Shown here piece after piece: positions 1 through 10,900 of a stretch of 64,000 nucleotides of DNA (position 1 is its first letter; every line of letters starts with the position of its first letter). The position numbers and the translations under genes were made by a program. This DNA is from Gemmatimonadota bacterium. GTDB taxonomy: Bacteria; Gemmatimonadota; Gemmatimonadetes; Longimicrobiales; Gaopeijiaceae. The DNA is taken from assembly GCA_030827315.1 (NCBI GenBank), contig JAURER010000008.1, forward strand, positions 1-64,000. The letters run 5' to 3'. Below the pieces are notes generated by a model that was not told the origin of the DNA, searched no databases, and saw only the letters and a list, made by a program, of their open reading frames with translations.

Positions 1-147
1 CTCCACGGGCGCGTCCGTCGGAGTGTCGCCCGGCTCGGCGCCGGCACGCTCCGTCAGCTCGCCCCATGTCGCGAGGCTCTCGTCCATCGCGTGGCGCACC
101 TCGAGGGTCCGTCCGTTCGATCCGCAGTGGTATTCGTAGTAAGGCAT
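1..147 (-). CDS. FmdB-like zinc-ribbon family protein, N-terminal part (runs off window start)
   Basis: Reverse strand from ATG at 147 reads MPYYEYHCGSNGRTLEVRHAMDESLATWGELTERAGAEPGDTPTDAPVE, open to the window edge; GGAG upstream of the start; MPxYEYxC start typical of FmdB-family proteins. Confidence 0.6.
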   Translation of the reverse strand, partial: MPYYEYHCGSNGRTLEVRHAMDESLATWGELTERAGAEPGDTPTDAPVE

Positions 148-263
148 CGGGTTGCTCCTTCCGGGTTCCGCCTGATCTTACACGCATGCACACCAACGTT
201 TCCAGTACGCCCAAGCGTCCGGCCACGACACGGCCTCACGCCATCGTGTTCCGCTTCGTCCGC

Positions 264-1709
264 ATGCGCCGGACGCTCGCCCTGCTGGCGGGCCTCGGCG
301 CGCTCTCCTCATCCCTCTCCACCGACGCCGCGGCCCAGGTCGAGCCGAGGGAAGGTGACCTCGTCGTCCTTGGTGGACGGCTATGGGACGGCACCTCCGA
401 CGCAGCGCGCCCGAACCCCGGGATCCTCATCCGGAACGGCACGATCATGCGGGTCGGGGAGGTGGATCCGATGGGCACGGGTGCCGAAGCGCTGCTGCTC
501 GACGCGAGCCACTTCGTGATGCCCGGCCTCTTCGACCTGCATGCGCACTACGCCGTCGACCTCTTCGGAGAAGGCCGTGTGGACGAGTACACCGTCAATC
601 CGGTGCTCTTCCTGGCCAACGGAGTCACGTCGACCTTCCCGGCCGGTGAGGTCGATCCTGCCGAGGCGCGCCGAGGCCGGGAGCGGATCGCCTCCGGCGA
701 GATCCCCGGGCCGCGTATCCACGCCTCCGGGCCCTACTGGGGCACGGCCCGCCCGGGGTGGGACCACGCGGCCATGACGCCCGACTCGATCCGGCGCGAG
801 GCGACGTACTGGGCCCTTCGGGGTGCCCGCGGCTTCAAGGCGAAGGGAATCCGGCCCGAACAGCTGCGCGCCCTGATCGAGGTCGCGCACGAACACGGGA
901 TCACGGTCACGGGCCATCTCGACTCGGGCTTCCGAGACAGCGTGAACCCGAGGGACGCGATTCTCATGGGCATCGACCGCATCGAGCACTTCCTCGGCGG
1001 CGACGTGCTCCCGGCCAGTCGGTCCGCCTACGCCTCGCTCGAGGCCCTCGACCTTGGGGACCCGGTGACCGCCGGGCGGATCCGCGCGCAGGCGCGTCTC
1101 TTCGTGGAGCAGGGGGCGTATTTCGACGCGACGCTCACCGCATACGGCTACTTCGCCGATCGCGAGCCCGCGGTGTTCAACGACTGGGCGAACGAGATGG
1201 ACTTTCTCACGGCGTACGCCCGGGACGTGGTCGAGGCGCGGCTGCCGCGTACGCCCAACGACCAGTTCGAGCGCATCTATTACGTGAAGCGCCGCACCGT
1301 GAAGGCGTTCCTCGACGCGGGCGGGGCCAACCACCTCACGCTGGGGACGGACCACCCGAGCTGGGGCGAGTTCTGGAGCGGCTTCGGAGCGCACCGGGAG
1401 CTGCACGCGATGGTGCTCGCCGGCATTCCCAACGCGGCGGCGCTGCGGGCAGGGACGGCCAACGCGGCGCGCGCCCTTGGCGTGGATGCGAGGCTGGGAA
1501 CGATCGCGCCCGGCAAGTACGCGGACCTGCTCATCGTTCGGGGCGACCCGCTCACCACGATCACCGACACGCGCAACGGGCACCTCGTGATCCGCTCGGG
1601 CACGGTCTACCGCCCCGACGAGCTGTTCCGGTCGGTTCGCGGGAAGATGGGTCCGGTTTCCGAGGCGGAGGCGGAGTGGTGGATGGGGAACGCGAGGCTG
1701 GGGCGGTGA
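264..1709 (+). CDS. Secreted amidohydrolase family protein
   Basis: MRRTLALLAGLGALSS... signal peptide; LFDLHAHY metal-binding motif, GTDHPSWGEF and LGTIAPGKYADLLIVRGDPL C-terminal motif. Start moved from ORF start 66 to the signal-peptide Met at 264. Confidence 0.85.
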   Translation: MRRTLALLAGLGALSSSLSTDAAAQVEPREGDLVVLGGRLWDGTSDAARPNPGILIRNGTIMRVGEVDPMGTGAEALLLDASHFVMPGLFDLHAHYAVDLFGEGRVDEYTVNPVLFLANGVTSTFPAGEVDPAEARRGRERIASGEIPGPRIHASGPYWGTARPGWDHAAMTPDSIRREATYWALRGARGFKAKGIRPEQLRALIEVAHEHGITVTGHLDSGFRDSVNPRDAILMGIDRIEHFLGGDVLPASRSAYASLEALDLGDPVTAGRIRAQARLFVEQGAYFDATLTAYGYFADREPAVFNDWANEMDFLTAYARDVVEARLPRTPNDQFERIYYVKRRTVKAFLDAGGANHLTLGTDHPSWGEFWSGFGAHRELHAMVLAGIPNAAALRAGTANAARALGVDARLGTIAPGKYADLLIVRGDPLTTITDTRNGHLVIRSGTVYRPDELFRSVRGKMGPVSEAEAEWWMGNARLGR

Positions 1710-1731
1710 GCGAGGGGCGGGGCCGGCGCGC

Positions 1732-2277
1732 ATGACCGATCCGGACGGTTCCGCTCCCGAGCACCTCACCGACCGGGACCGCCTCGTGGTGCGCGAGGCC
1801 CGCCGGGAGATCGTCGAGAACCCGCTTCCGCCGAGCGCCGGCCCGGTCGGGTGCCTCGCGGCCCTGCTCGGCGGTGCTGCGCTGGTCGCCTGGCCCGCCG
1901 TGGCCGATTTCGTTCCAGGAGGCGAATTCGCCGGGCCGTTCGTCCTGCTCGGGGCCGTCCTCGCGCTGGTCGGCGGCGTCGTCTGGTCGTTGTTCGGCGG
2001 GAGTACGGGCAGGACCGCGGCCGGTGCGGCCGTGGAAGCCGCGCTCCGGCAGCTCGAGTCCGGTGAGGGCGATCGTCAGGCGAATCTGCGGGCCGCGACG
2101 CTCCTCCTCACGCACGCGTATGTGACCCAGGGGCCGGCCACGACCCCCACCTTCGACCCGGACGAGGTCCGCCCCCGTCTCGGGGGCGCCCGGCCTCTCG
2201 TGCTCGCGGTGGAGCGGTATCTGGCACAGGAGGTCGGCGCGTATCCCGTCTTCGACCTCGGAGCGATCGACGCGTGA
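1732..2277 (+). CDS. Hypothetical membrane protein
   Basis: 181-aa ORF with two hydrophobic segments; no recognised family. Confidence 0.55.
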   Translation: MTDPDGSAPEHLTDRDRLVVREARREIVENPLPPSAGPVGCLAALLGGAALVAWPAVADFVPGGEFAGPFVLLGAVLALVGGVVWSLFGGSTGRTAAGAAVEAALRQLESGEGDRQANLRAATLLLTHAYVTQGPATTPTFDPDEVRPRLGGARPLVLAVERYLAQEVGAYPVFDLGAIDA

Positions 2278-2343
2278 TTCCTTCGTCCCGAAGCGCCGGT
2301 GCCGCCGTCGGGCGGTTCGCGGTCTCGCGGATGTGAGCGTGTC

Positions 2344-2371
2344 GGGGCGCGCGTCGACATCCTCGCGCCCC
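2344..2371 (+). terminator. Possible intrinsic terminator
   Basis: GGGGCGCG-N12-CGCGCCCC stem with TTTT further 3'; T tract is offset from the stem. Confidence 0.3.
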
Positions 2372-2459
2372 GCGGCCGCGCCTTTTAGATAGGTATAGCC
2401 ATGCCGCGGTCTTCCGACGCGCGTCGCCGGGACCGATACCCCAATCCAAGAGAGCCGTC

Positions 2460-2981
2460 ATGCGCAGCGACGATCTGTCACCCTGGCTCATCCGGGGCGT
2501 GTACCTCTTCGGATTCGCGCTCATCCTCACGGCCGCCATCGATCTACTCACCACCGTCTGGCCCCTGCGGCCCGGCCAGATGACGTGGCGGTACGGCTTC
2601 CTGGGGCTCTCGGCCGGATACCTCCAGACGCCGACGCTCGGCCTCATGCTCATCATAGGCGCCTCGATCGTGGATCGGCGCCCTGTCGTGCTGCGCGTCA
2701 CGGCCGGGATCTGCCTCGCGACCGCCGTGATCCTGATCGGCGTCATGGGGATCTTCGCGCTCGACGTCGTACAGGTGCGGGGCCTCCGGCCGGAGGAGGC
2801 GCAGCGGAGCGTGCTCGTGGGAGGGGTGCTCCAGGAGATCAAGTACTTCGTGGCGACCCTCGTCTTCGCCCTGCTCGGCTACGGTGCGCTGCTGACCGAG
2901 CGGGTGCTGGGCGGGGAGGAGGCGCGCCGGCCCCGGACGCCGGGGATCGTCGCCGCCGCCGGGAAGGACGAGTACGCCTGA
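2460..2981 (+). CDS. Hypothetical four-helix membrane protein
   Basis: 173-aa ORF MRSDDLSPWLIRGVYLFGFALILTAAIDLL... with about four TM segments. Confidence 0.6.
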   Translation: MRSDDLSPWLIRGVYLFGFALILTAAIDLLTTVWPLRPGQMTWRYGFLGLSAGYLQTPTLGLMLIIGASIVDRRPVVLRVTAGICLATAVILIGVMGIFALDVVQVRGLRPEEAQRSVLVGGVLQEIKYFVATLVFALLGYGALLTERVLGGEEARRPRTPGIVAAAGKDEYA

Positions 2982-3003
2982 CCGGGCACCTCCTCCCCGC
3001 GCC

Positions 3004-4644
3004 TCAGTGCACGGGCGACCGGATGTAGGCGTCCGCGCGGGACCACGCAGCGAGGAACTGCCCGTGGACCTCGTCCGCCTCCGCCGTCATTCCCTGGGCC
3101 CGCAGCGCCCGCTCGAGTCCGAAGAGTGACCACCCGTTGAGCGGGTGCTTTTCGAGCTCGTGGCGGAACGCGGCCGCGGACTCCTCGTGCCGACCGGCCT
3201 CGTGGAGCGCGTCGCCGTACCACTGCCAGACCGAGAAGTTCAGGGGCTCCGGCTCGTCGTAGCGCAGGCCGTCCTCGATCTCGCCGCCCTCCCGGAGCAC
3301 GGCGATCGCCTCGTCGAGCTGGCCGTCGGCCCGCAGGATCTCGCCCTCGAGGAGCGCGGACACGACCCCGAGCAGCTGGGTCGCGGTGTGCCCCCGGAAC
3401 TGGTCGTCGGGATCTGCCTCCATGGCGGTGCGGATCCGGTGCAGGTACCAGCGGGCCGTGCCCTCGTCGCCCGCGCGGAGGTGGGCATACCCCTTCCCGA
3501 AATCCCAGAGTCCGCGGAATACCGTGCCCTCGGGCGGGTCGCGGAGCTCGATGATGTCCTCGAAGCGGCCGAAGCGGAACAGCGTCAGGGCTTCGTAAAA
3601 ATTCGCCCCGTCCATGAGGTCCGCGTACTCCTTGCCCGCCTGGATCGCGACCGCCCCCTGGCCGTCGTTCGAGGCCGCGAAGAGCAGCATGTGCAGGTTG
3701 TGGGAAGGATAGATGGCGAAGCCTTCCCCGTGCGCGGCCTTGAGGTCCGAGTGCCAGGCGTCCGTGTTCGCGCGTACCGCGTCGCCCCACCGGCCGACCC
3801 GGTTGTAGGTATGCGACGGCATGTGCTGGATGTGGCTCGCCCCCGGGATCGACCGCCCGAGGTGTTCGGCGCACCCTTCGGCCTTGCCGGGCACGACCGT
3901 CGGCTCGGTGGCGTGGATGTACAGGTGGCAGGCCCCGGGGTGCGTGATGTCCTGCGCGAGCACGGTCTCGAGCACGCGGTGGATCTCCTGGACCTCCGGG
4001 TTGTTCACGTCCCAGGTGCCGCGACGCGGCTGGAGCAGCATCAGCGACTCGCCGGCGAGGAAGCCGGCGTCCAGGTCCGTCGGGTAGCGTACGTACAGCT
4101 CATTGGCGGCCTTCGCCCAGCGCTCGTCGAGCTCCCGCCTCCGGCCGGCGTCGTGGACCGCCTCGTAGCGCACCGCCATCGCCTCGATCATCGCGCGCTC
4201 GACCTCGTTCGCGTGGTCCGGGGCGAGCTCCAGCGCCTTCGTGATGGCGGCGTGCGCTCTCGGCGCGTCGGGCGACGTCATCGGTCCGTTGAGGTAGGAG
4301 CCCCACGCCCAAGCCTCGCCGAAGTAGCACATGGCGCACTCCGGATCCCGCTTCCAGGCCTCGCGGAACGAACGGGCCGCCTCCACCGGCGCGAAGGCGT
4401 ACAGCAGCTGGATCCCCTGATCGAAGTACAGCTGAGCCTCGGGAGACGACGTCGTGACAAGGCGGGAGAAGGGGCCGAGGCCTTTGCCGTCGTGGTGCAG
4501 CGGCATCACGTCGTCGAACTCCGGCGGGTATTCGGCCTGACGGGCGGAAAGCGGCGCGGTCAGCACGGTCACCAGGCCGGTGGCGAGTGCACCGAGGAGG
4601 AACGGTCGGCGGGCGGGTGGTGCGAGGCGCGTGCGGTGTGCCAT
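3004..4644 (-). CDS. Secreted TPR-repeat protein
   Basis: Start at MAHRTRLAPPARRPFLLGALATGLVTVLTAPLSARQ (signal peptide); repeated helical segments AARSFREAWKRDPECAMCYFGEAWAWG. The 811-aa ORF is over-extended upstream. Confidence 0.75.
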   Translation of the reverse strand: MAHRTRLAPPARRPFLLGALATGLVTVLTAPLSARQAEYPPEFDDVMPLHHDGKGLGPFSRLVTTSSPEAQLYFDQGIQLLYAFAPVEAARSFREAWKRDPECAMCYFGEAWAWGSYLNGPMTSPDAPRAHAAITKALELAPDHANEVERAMIEAMAVRYEAVHDAGRRRELDERWAKAANELYVRYPTDLDAGFLAGESLMLLQPRRGTWDVNNPEVQEIHRVLETVLAQDITHPGACHLYIHATEPTVVPGKAEGCAEHLGRSIPGASHIQHMPSHTYNRVGRWGDAVRANTDAWHSDLKAAHGEGFAIYPSHNLHMLLFAASNDGQGAVAIQAGKEYADLMDGANFYEALTLFRFGRFEDIIELRDPPEGTVFRGLWDFGKGYAHLRAGDEGTARWYLHRIRTAMEADPDDQFRGHTATQLLGVVSALLEGEILRADGQLDEAIAVLREGGEIEDGLRYDEPEPLNFSVWQWYGDALHEAGRHEESAAAFRHELEKHPLNGWSLFGLERALRAQGMTAEADEVHGQFLAAWSRADAYIRSPVH

Positions 4645-4783
4645 GGAGGACTCGGTCCGGTTGGAGGATCGGTTGCAATCTGCCCGCCGGCGCCGATCGA
4701 GTCCAGTCGGCCCGGCACTGGCCTTATCGCGGCCGGGTCCGCAGCTTGTTGCCCTTCGGTTCACCCTGTCCAGGAAGACCCGC

Positions 4784-6055
4784 ATGTCACGCGAAGAGGG
4801 TTCGAAGCTTTCACGGAGGGCCTGGATCACCACGACGTCCGGGGTGATCGCGGCCGGTCTCGTGAAGACGCAGGCCGATGCGGTCCGGCTGGTGGCCCAG
4901 GAGGCTCCCACCTCGGGCCCCGCGGTCGATCCGACCAGGGTCCCGGGACGGATCGTTTCGGAGCTTGGGATCCGCGCCCCCGGCGAGCAGCCCCGGCGCC
5001 TGCTCCGTGGCGAGGCGCTGTCATCGTCGTCGCGAACTCCGCTCGCGGACCTCATGGGAACGATCACACCGTCGGACCTCCACTTCGAACGCCACCACGC
5101 CGGGATTCCCGACATCGGCTTCGACGACCACGAACTCCTCGTGCACGGGATGGTCGAGCGCCCCACCGTGTTCCGGATGCGCGATCTCGAGCGCTTCCCG
5201 CAGGTGTCGCGTATCCAGTTCCTCGAGTGCTCGGGCAACGGGGGCGGCGTGTACAGCCGTGACCGGATGCCGACGGAGATCACCGTGCAGGCGCTGGATG
5301 GACTCCTCAGCACGAGCGAATGGACCGGGGTACCCGTGGCCACAATCCTGCGCGAGGTGGGCGTGCGCCCTGGTGCGAGCTGGATCCTCGCGGAGGGGAG
5401 CGACTCCGCGGTCATGTCGCGAAGCGTCCCGCTCGACAAGGTGATGGAGGACAGCCTGCTCGCCTACGGGCAGAACGGGGAGCGGCTGAGGCCCGAACAG
5501 GGATATCCCCTTCGCCTCTTCAACCCCGGGTACGAGGGGAACACGTCCGTGAAGTGGCTGCGCCGCATCGAGGTCACGGACCGCCCGACCCACACGCGTG
5601 ACGAGACCTCGAAGTACACGGACCCGCTCGGCGACGGCACCGTGCGGCAGTTCAGCCTGGTCATGGACGCGAAGTCCGTCATCACCTTCCCGTCCTACCC
5701 GTTCGTACTCCCCGAGCCGGGGTGGTGGGAAGTGCGGGGGCTGGCATGGTCGGGGCGAGGACGCATCACGCGCGTGGAGGTGAGCGCCGACGGAGGTCGG
5801 AGCTGGGTGGACGCCGCGCTGCAGGGTCCGATCCTGCCGCGCTCGACGGTGCGGTTCCGCCACCTGTTCGAGTGGGGCGGCCGGGACACGATCCTGCTCA
5901 GCCGGGCCACCGACGAGACGGGCTACGTGCAGCCGACGGTACAGCAACTCTGGGATGCGCGCGGTCAGCGCACCTCGTACCACCAGAACCACCAGCGGGC
6001 TTGGAAGATCGCACGAACGGGCGAGGTCACCTTCGGGCTCGGAGAGCTGGTATGA
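4784..6055 (+). CDS. soxC: Molybdopterin-dependent sulfite dehydrogenase, SoxC-like
   Basis: N-terminal signal-like region, IQFLECSGNGGG molybdenum-ligand Cys motif, C-terminal Mo-co dimerisation-like region (RITRVEVSADGGRSWVDA). Confidence 0.8.
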   Translation: MSREEGSKLSRRAWITTTSGVIAAGLVKTQADAVRLVAQEAPTSGPAVDPTRVPGRIVSELGIRAPGEQPRRLLRGEALSSSSRTPLADLMGTITPSDLHFERHHAGIPDIGFDDHELLVHGMVERPTVFRMRDLERFPQVSRIQFLECSGNGGGVYSRDRMPTEITVQALDGLLSTSEWTGVPVATILREVGVRPGASWILAEGSDSAVMSRSVPLDKVMEDSLLAYGQNGERLRPEQGYPLRLFNPGYEGNTSVKWLRRIEVTDRPTHTRDETSKYTDPLGDGTVRQFSLVMDAKSVITFPSYPFVLPEPGWWEVRGLAWSGRGRITRVEVSADGGRSWVDAALQGPILPRSTVRFRHLFEWGGRDTILLSRATDETGYVQPTVQQLWDARGQRTSYHQNHQRAWKIARTGEVTFGLGELV

Positions 6056-6690
6056 AGACGCGTCATGCAGGGATGGTCGCCGCGCTCGGGGTGCTCATGA
6101 CGGCGTGCGAGGCGCCCGACCGTTTCGGGGGTACGCGCTCCGTGCCGAGTTCGGGTGCGGATGCCCTCTTCGCGTCGTTCGACGCCGGCGAGCCGGCCGT
6201 CCCCGCCCACGCGCCGTCCCGCTTCGGGTTCGGTGCCGAGGCCTCCGCCGCCCGGATCGCCGCGTGGGACATCGACGTCCGCCCCGACGGAGCCGGGCTG
6301 CCTGCGGGGCGCGGGTCGGTCGCTCAGGGAAAGGTGGTCTACGAGACGTGGTGTGTCGCGTGCCACGGCCCCACGGGGACGGAGGGGCCCAACGACCGGC
6401 TCGTGAATACTTCGCCGTGGGAGCTGGCTCCGACGTCACAGGCGATCGGCAACTACTGGCCTTATGCGACGACGCTGTTCGACTACATCCGCAAGGCGAT
6501 GCCCCAGGCCACGCCGGGGATCCTCTCGCCGGACCAGGTCTACGCGGTCATCGCGTATCTGCTGTGGATGAACGAGATCGTTCCTGACGACGCGGTGATG
6601 GACGCGGAAACGCTGCCCGCCGTGATCATGCCCGCGCGCGACCGATTCGTTCCGGACGACCGCATCGGGGGGAGCGGTCCGGTCCGGTAG
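6052..6690 (+). CDS. soxD: Cytochrome c, SoxD-like subunit of the sulfite dehydrogenase
   Basis: ATGA overlap with upstream SoxC-like gene; lipoprotein-like N-terminus, single CVACH heme motif, downstream Met-rich segment. Confidence 0.72.
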   Translation: MKTRHAGMVAALGVLMTACEAPDRFGGTRSVPSSGADALFASFDAGEPAVPAHAPSRFGFGAEASAARIAAWDIDVRPDGAGLPAGRGSVAQGKVVYETWCVACHGPTGTEGPNDRLVNTSPWELAPTSQAIGNYWPYATTLFDYIRKAMPQATPGILSPDQVYAVIAYLLWMNEIVPDDAVMDAETLPAVIMPARDRFVPDDRIGGSGPVR

Positions 6691-6696
6691 ACGACG

Positions 6697-7965
6697 TCAG
6701 CTTCCGGGAGGGAGGAGCCGGCGCACGTCCGCGGGAAAGGTCGTTCCCAGGTAGGTGAGCAGCGACTGGACCGAGGCGGCCTGACCCATCTCGCTCAGCG
6801 GGACGCTGAAGACGGGGTCGTTCTGGCGCCCCCGGACCGCAGTGAGCACGACCGGGTCCCCCGACCGGAGTCGAAGAACCTGGCTCGGCTGCAGGGGGAG
6901 CGAGGTCTCGAGCGGCGCGCCAGTCCCCGCCTGACCCGTCCAGAGCACGTCGGGCGCGCCCGGATCACCAAAGTGAAGGAGATACCGCTCCTCCCCGGCG
7001 ATCGGCTGCGGAAGCGCCGCCCTGAGCGCCAGCGCCGGCGTGAAGACGAGCTCCGGGTGGTCGAGCGTCAGCCCCAGGGCCTGGTTCGTCTGCTCCCAGC
7101 GGACGCGCTCCGCCGCGGTGAGGGTGGCGCCTTCCCTCAGAAGCGCGGAGAGCGCGGCGGTCACGACCACGTTTCCGACCCGCGCGTACCCGACGGTGCG
7201 GGCGCCCTCGAGGCCCGCGGCCCCGAACCGGAGCGGACCCGGCGACGTCCATGGGCGGAGCTCCTGGACTTCCCACACGTCCTCGGCGGCGTCGACGAAG
7301 CGGAAGCGCACGTCCTCGACGGGCGGCTGCCTCGCCGCGGTGCAAAGCTGGCTTTCGTCCGCCCCGCAGGCCTCGATCACGACCGGCCGGACGAAGATGG
7401 CGCCGTCGCACGAGGCCCCGCGCGCTATGAGTTCCTCGTTTTCCGAGAGAACCGAGTCCGCTTCGGCCTGGACGATCGCGAGCGCGTCGGTCACGGTCGT
7501 CTGGATGGCCTCGCGTCCCTGCTGGCGGGCCTGCTGGACGGCAGGATCACCGCCGGACACGAAGCGCACGGCGAGTACCGAATCCGTGACGAACCAGTCC
7601 CTCACCGCCCCTTCAGTGGGTTCGAGCGGGTTCAGCCAGGTGACGATCGAACGGTCCTCGATGGCGATGGCCTCCGCGATGCCGAGGAATCTGCGGGAAC
7701 GCTGCGCGAGGGGATCGAGGTTCGCGTCCAGCCGATCGAGCTCCGCGAGCGTGGTCACGCAGCTGCGCGACCTCGCGACCTCGAAGGCGGCGTACCCGGC
7801 GGGAGGAGCGTCGACGGGCGACTGGCCCGCGACCGGCCGCGCGGCGGTCGGGAGCGTCGCCAGAGCGACGAACCCGAGCGCGAGGCCCACCCGGTCGGAG
7901 AGAGGGAAGCTGCAGACGCTCTCTCGCGTCGGCGTGGGCCCGCGCTCGGGCATGGAGTCGTCCAT
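6697..7965 (-). CDS. Secreted protein of unknown function
   Basis: 422-aa ORF with internal hydrophobic signal-like segment; stop-to-start distance to the upstream VPS10 gene is essentially zero. Confidence 0.6.
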   Translation of the reverse strand: MDDSMPERGPTPTRESVCSFPLSDRVGLALGFVALATLPTAARPVAGQSPVDAPPAGYAAFEVARSRSCVTTLAELDRLDANLDPLAQRSRRFLGIAEAIAIEDRSIVTWLNPLEPTEGAVRDWFVTDSVLAVRFVSGGDPAVQQARQQGREAIQTTVTDALAIVQAEADSVLSENEELIARGASCDGAIFVRPVVIEACGADESQLCTAARQPPVEDVRFRFVDAAEDVWEVQELRPWTSPGPLRFGAAGLEGARTVGYARVGNVVVTAALSALLREGATLTAAERVRWEQTNQALGLTLDHPELVFTPALALRAALPQPIAGEERYLLHFGDPGAPDVLWTGQAGTGAPLETSLPLQPSQVLRLRSGDPVVLTAVRGRQNDPVFSVPLSEMGQAASVQSLLTYLGTTFPADVRRLLPPGS

Positions 7966-10900
7966 TCAGGGAGTCTGCTGGTGGTCGCTGATGAGGGGAT
8001 TGAGCCCGCGGTCGCGAAGAAGCTGGTTGAACGCGGCCAGCTCACCGGCCAGCAGCGCGTCGAGCTGGTCCCGCGACTCCATTAGAAGTTCGCGGAGGAG
8101 CACGTGCACCTCACCCTGCTGATCGGTCGGGCGGAAGTCCGCCGTGCCGACCCCGCCCGCCAGGTGCCGGAGCTTCTCCACGATCTTCGCAGGATACCGC
8201 ACTCCGTCCTGGCCTGTTCCCGTGGTCTGGAGCTGCGTGAGCTCCGACTCGATGGCGATCAGGCTCGCATCGAGCTCGCCCGCGCCCTCGATCAGGTCGT
8301 CGGCGCCGCCCTGGCTGTCGAGCACGTCCACGAGGTCATAGAGCTGGCGCCGGACCCACTCGATCCGGTTGATCGCGTCTGCCGCGGCGTCGTAGTCGTT
8401 GCGCAGCTCCTTCATGAGCGCCAGCTGGGCCTGGATGTCGGCCAGGGTCCCTTCCGAGTTCGGGTCCTTCAGCACGGTCAGACCGGTCGAGAATTCCTCG
8501 TCTCCCACCTGGAGCGTCACGGTGTAGCTGCCGGGCGGGTGCCGAAGCGACATGCCGCCCTGGACGCGCACGCGGTCGGGGCCGTAGTCCACCCAGTCGG
8601 CATACAGGGGAGCAACACGACGCTCGATCGGTGTGCTCGGTTCGCCCTCGAAGTTCCAGAAGACCCGGTTGATGCCGGGACGGGTCGGAGCCCGCAGCGT
8701 CCGGACGACCGCGCCGCGGTCGTCCGTGATCACGACGGATGCCCGGGCGCCCACGTTCGCGTCGCCGATCCAGTAGTTGATGAACGCGGCGTTGGGCGGA
8801 TTCTCGCCGGCGCTGTTGTCGATGGTCTGCTCGGCCGGCGTCGTGCGCTCGTTGAAACGGTACGCGTCGCGCGGCTCGAAGATATGCGCCGCCGACCGCC
8901 GCACCTCGTCCGTGAGCTGCTGGAGCGGGGTGATGTCGTCCACGATCCAGAAGCCGCGTCCGTACGTCCCGATCACCAGATCGTTGAAGTGCTCCTGCAC
9001 GACGATCCCGTACACGGGCGAGGGCGGCATGTTGTTGACGAGCGCCTGCCAGCGGTTGCCGTCGTCGAAGCTCACGTAGACCCGGTTCTCGGTACCGAGG
9101 TACACCAGGCCGGGCCGGACCGGATCTTCCTGGATGCTGCGCGTGAAGCTCAGGATGTGGTCGTCGATGCCGTTCGTGATCTTCGTCCAGCTCTGCCCGT
9201 AGTCTTCGGTCCGGTAGACGTACGGCGCGAAGTCACCGACCTGGTGCGCCTCGACCGCCATGTAGGCCTTGCCCGCGTCCCACTTCGACGCGTCGATGCC
9301 GCGCACCACGCCGTCGACAGGCATGTCGGGGATGTTGCCCGTTACGTCCTGCCAGGTGCGTCCGTCATCGCGGCTCACATGGACCTTGCCGTCGTTCGAG
9401 CCGGCGTAGAAGACACCAGGCTGCACGGGAGACTCGTCGAACGCGTAGATCACGCAGCAGTACTCGACACCGATGTTGTCGGGCGTCAGGCCGCCGCTGA
9501 CGCCCTGGCGCGCCTTGTTGTTCGTGGTCAGGTCGGGGCTGATGACGTCCCAGCTCTGCCCCCCGTTGCGCGTCCGGTGGACGTGCTGGCTCGTCACGTA
9601 GAGCGTGTTGTGGTCGTGCGGTGAGACGAGCAGCGGGAAGGTCCACTGGAAGCGGTAGCGGAGCTCCTCCGCGGACCATCCACCGGTGCTCTCCGGCCAG
9701 ACCTCGACGTTGCGGAACTGCCGGGTGCGCTCGTTGTGGCGCACGACGATGCCGCCACGCGCGCCCGAGCCGGAGGCACTCGACCAGACGATGTCGGGGT
9801 CCGTCGGGTCGGGGGTCGCGAACCCGCTCTCGCCGCCGCCCACCGCGTGCCAGTCGCCGCGCGGAATGCTCCCGGGGCCGGTGCCGTAGAGGGTGTTGCT
9901 CGGGCCGCGGTACGACGGTCCGTCCTGCCGGTTCCCCATGACGTTGTAGGGAATCGCGTTGTCCGCGGTCACGTGGTACATCTGCGAGATGGGCAGCTCC
10001 ACGCGGTGGTACGTCTCGCCTCGGTTGTTCGAGATGTGGACGCCCTGGTCGTTGCCGATGACGAGGCGGTCGCCGTTCTCCGGATCGACCCACAGGTCGT
10101 GGTAATCACCGCCGGGGCGCTGCGACCCCTCGTGGTTGACGTAGGTCAGGCCACCGTCCCAGGAACGGGAGAGCGCGGCGGTCAGGAAGAAGATCTCGTT
10201 CTCGTCGTCGGGAAGAACGCGGCAGTTGTTGTAGTAGCCCGTGCGACCGCCGAGATCGCGGCTGAAGTTGACGAGCTCCCAGTTGTTGCCGCCGTCGTCC
10301 GAGCGCCAGAACTCTCCGCTCTCCGTCTCCTGTCCCTTCCACGGAACGCCGTCGCCCGTCTCGATGAGCGCGTACACGCGCCGCGAATTGGCCTTCGACA
10401 TGCAGACGTCCACCTTTCCGACCGGCAGGGTGGGGAGCCCGCGGCCCTCGAGCTTCGTCCAGCTGTCACCCCCGTCGCGGGACATGTAGATCCCGGAGCC
10501 CGGCCCGCCGCTCTCGCGACCCCATGTGTTGAACACCACGGTCCACAGCCCGGCGAAGAGGATCCGCGGGTTGTTGGGGTCCATGACGACGCTGGACGCG
10601 CCCGTGTTCTCGTCGGCGAAGAGGACGTGCTCCCAGGTCTCGCCGCCGTCCTTCGTGCGGAAGACGCCGCGCTCCCGCTGTGGCCCGTGGGCGTGTCCGA
10701 GCGCGCCGACGTACACGATGTCCGGATCCGTGGGGTGGATCACGATGCGCGAGACCCGGCCGATGGCGTCGAGTCCCATGTGCTCCCAGCTCTCTCCTCC
10801 GTCCTGGGAGCGGTAGACGCCGTCACCCAGCGTCACGTTCGAGCGGATGTGGGGCTCTCCCGTTCCGGCCCAGACGATCTGCGGGTCCGACATCGAAACC

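Noticed and set aside
3145-5262. 705-aa plus-strand ORF antisense to the TPR gene
   Set aside because: Composition is Arg/Val/Gly/Leu-rich with no family motifs; typical shadow ORF of high-GC coding DNA. The minus-strand TPR protein is clearly real.
8104-9624. 506-aa plus-strand ORF antisense to the VPS10 gene
   Set aside because: Shadow ORF; the opposite strand has clear Asp-box repeats.
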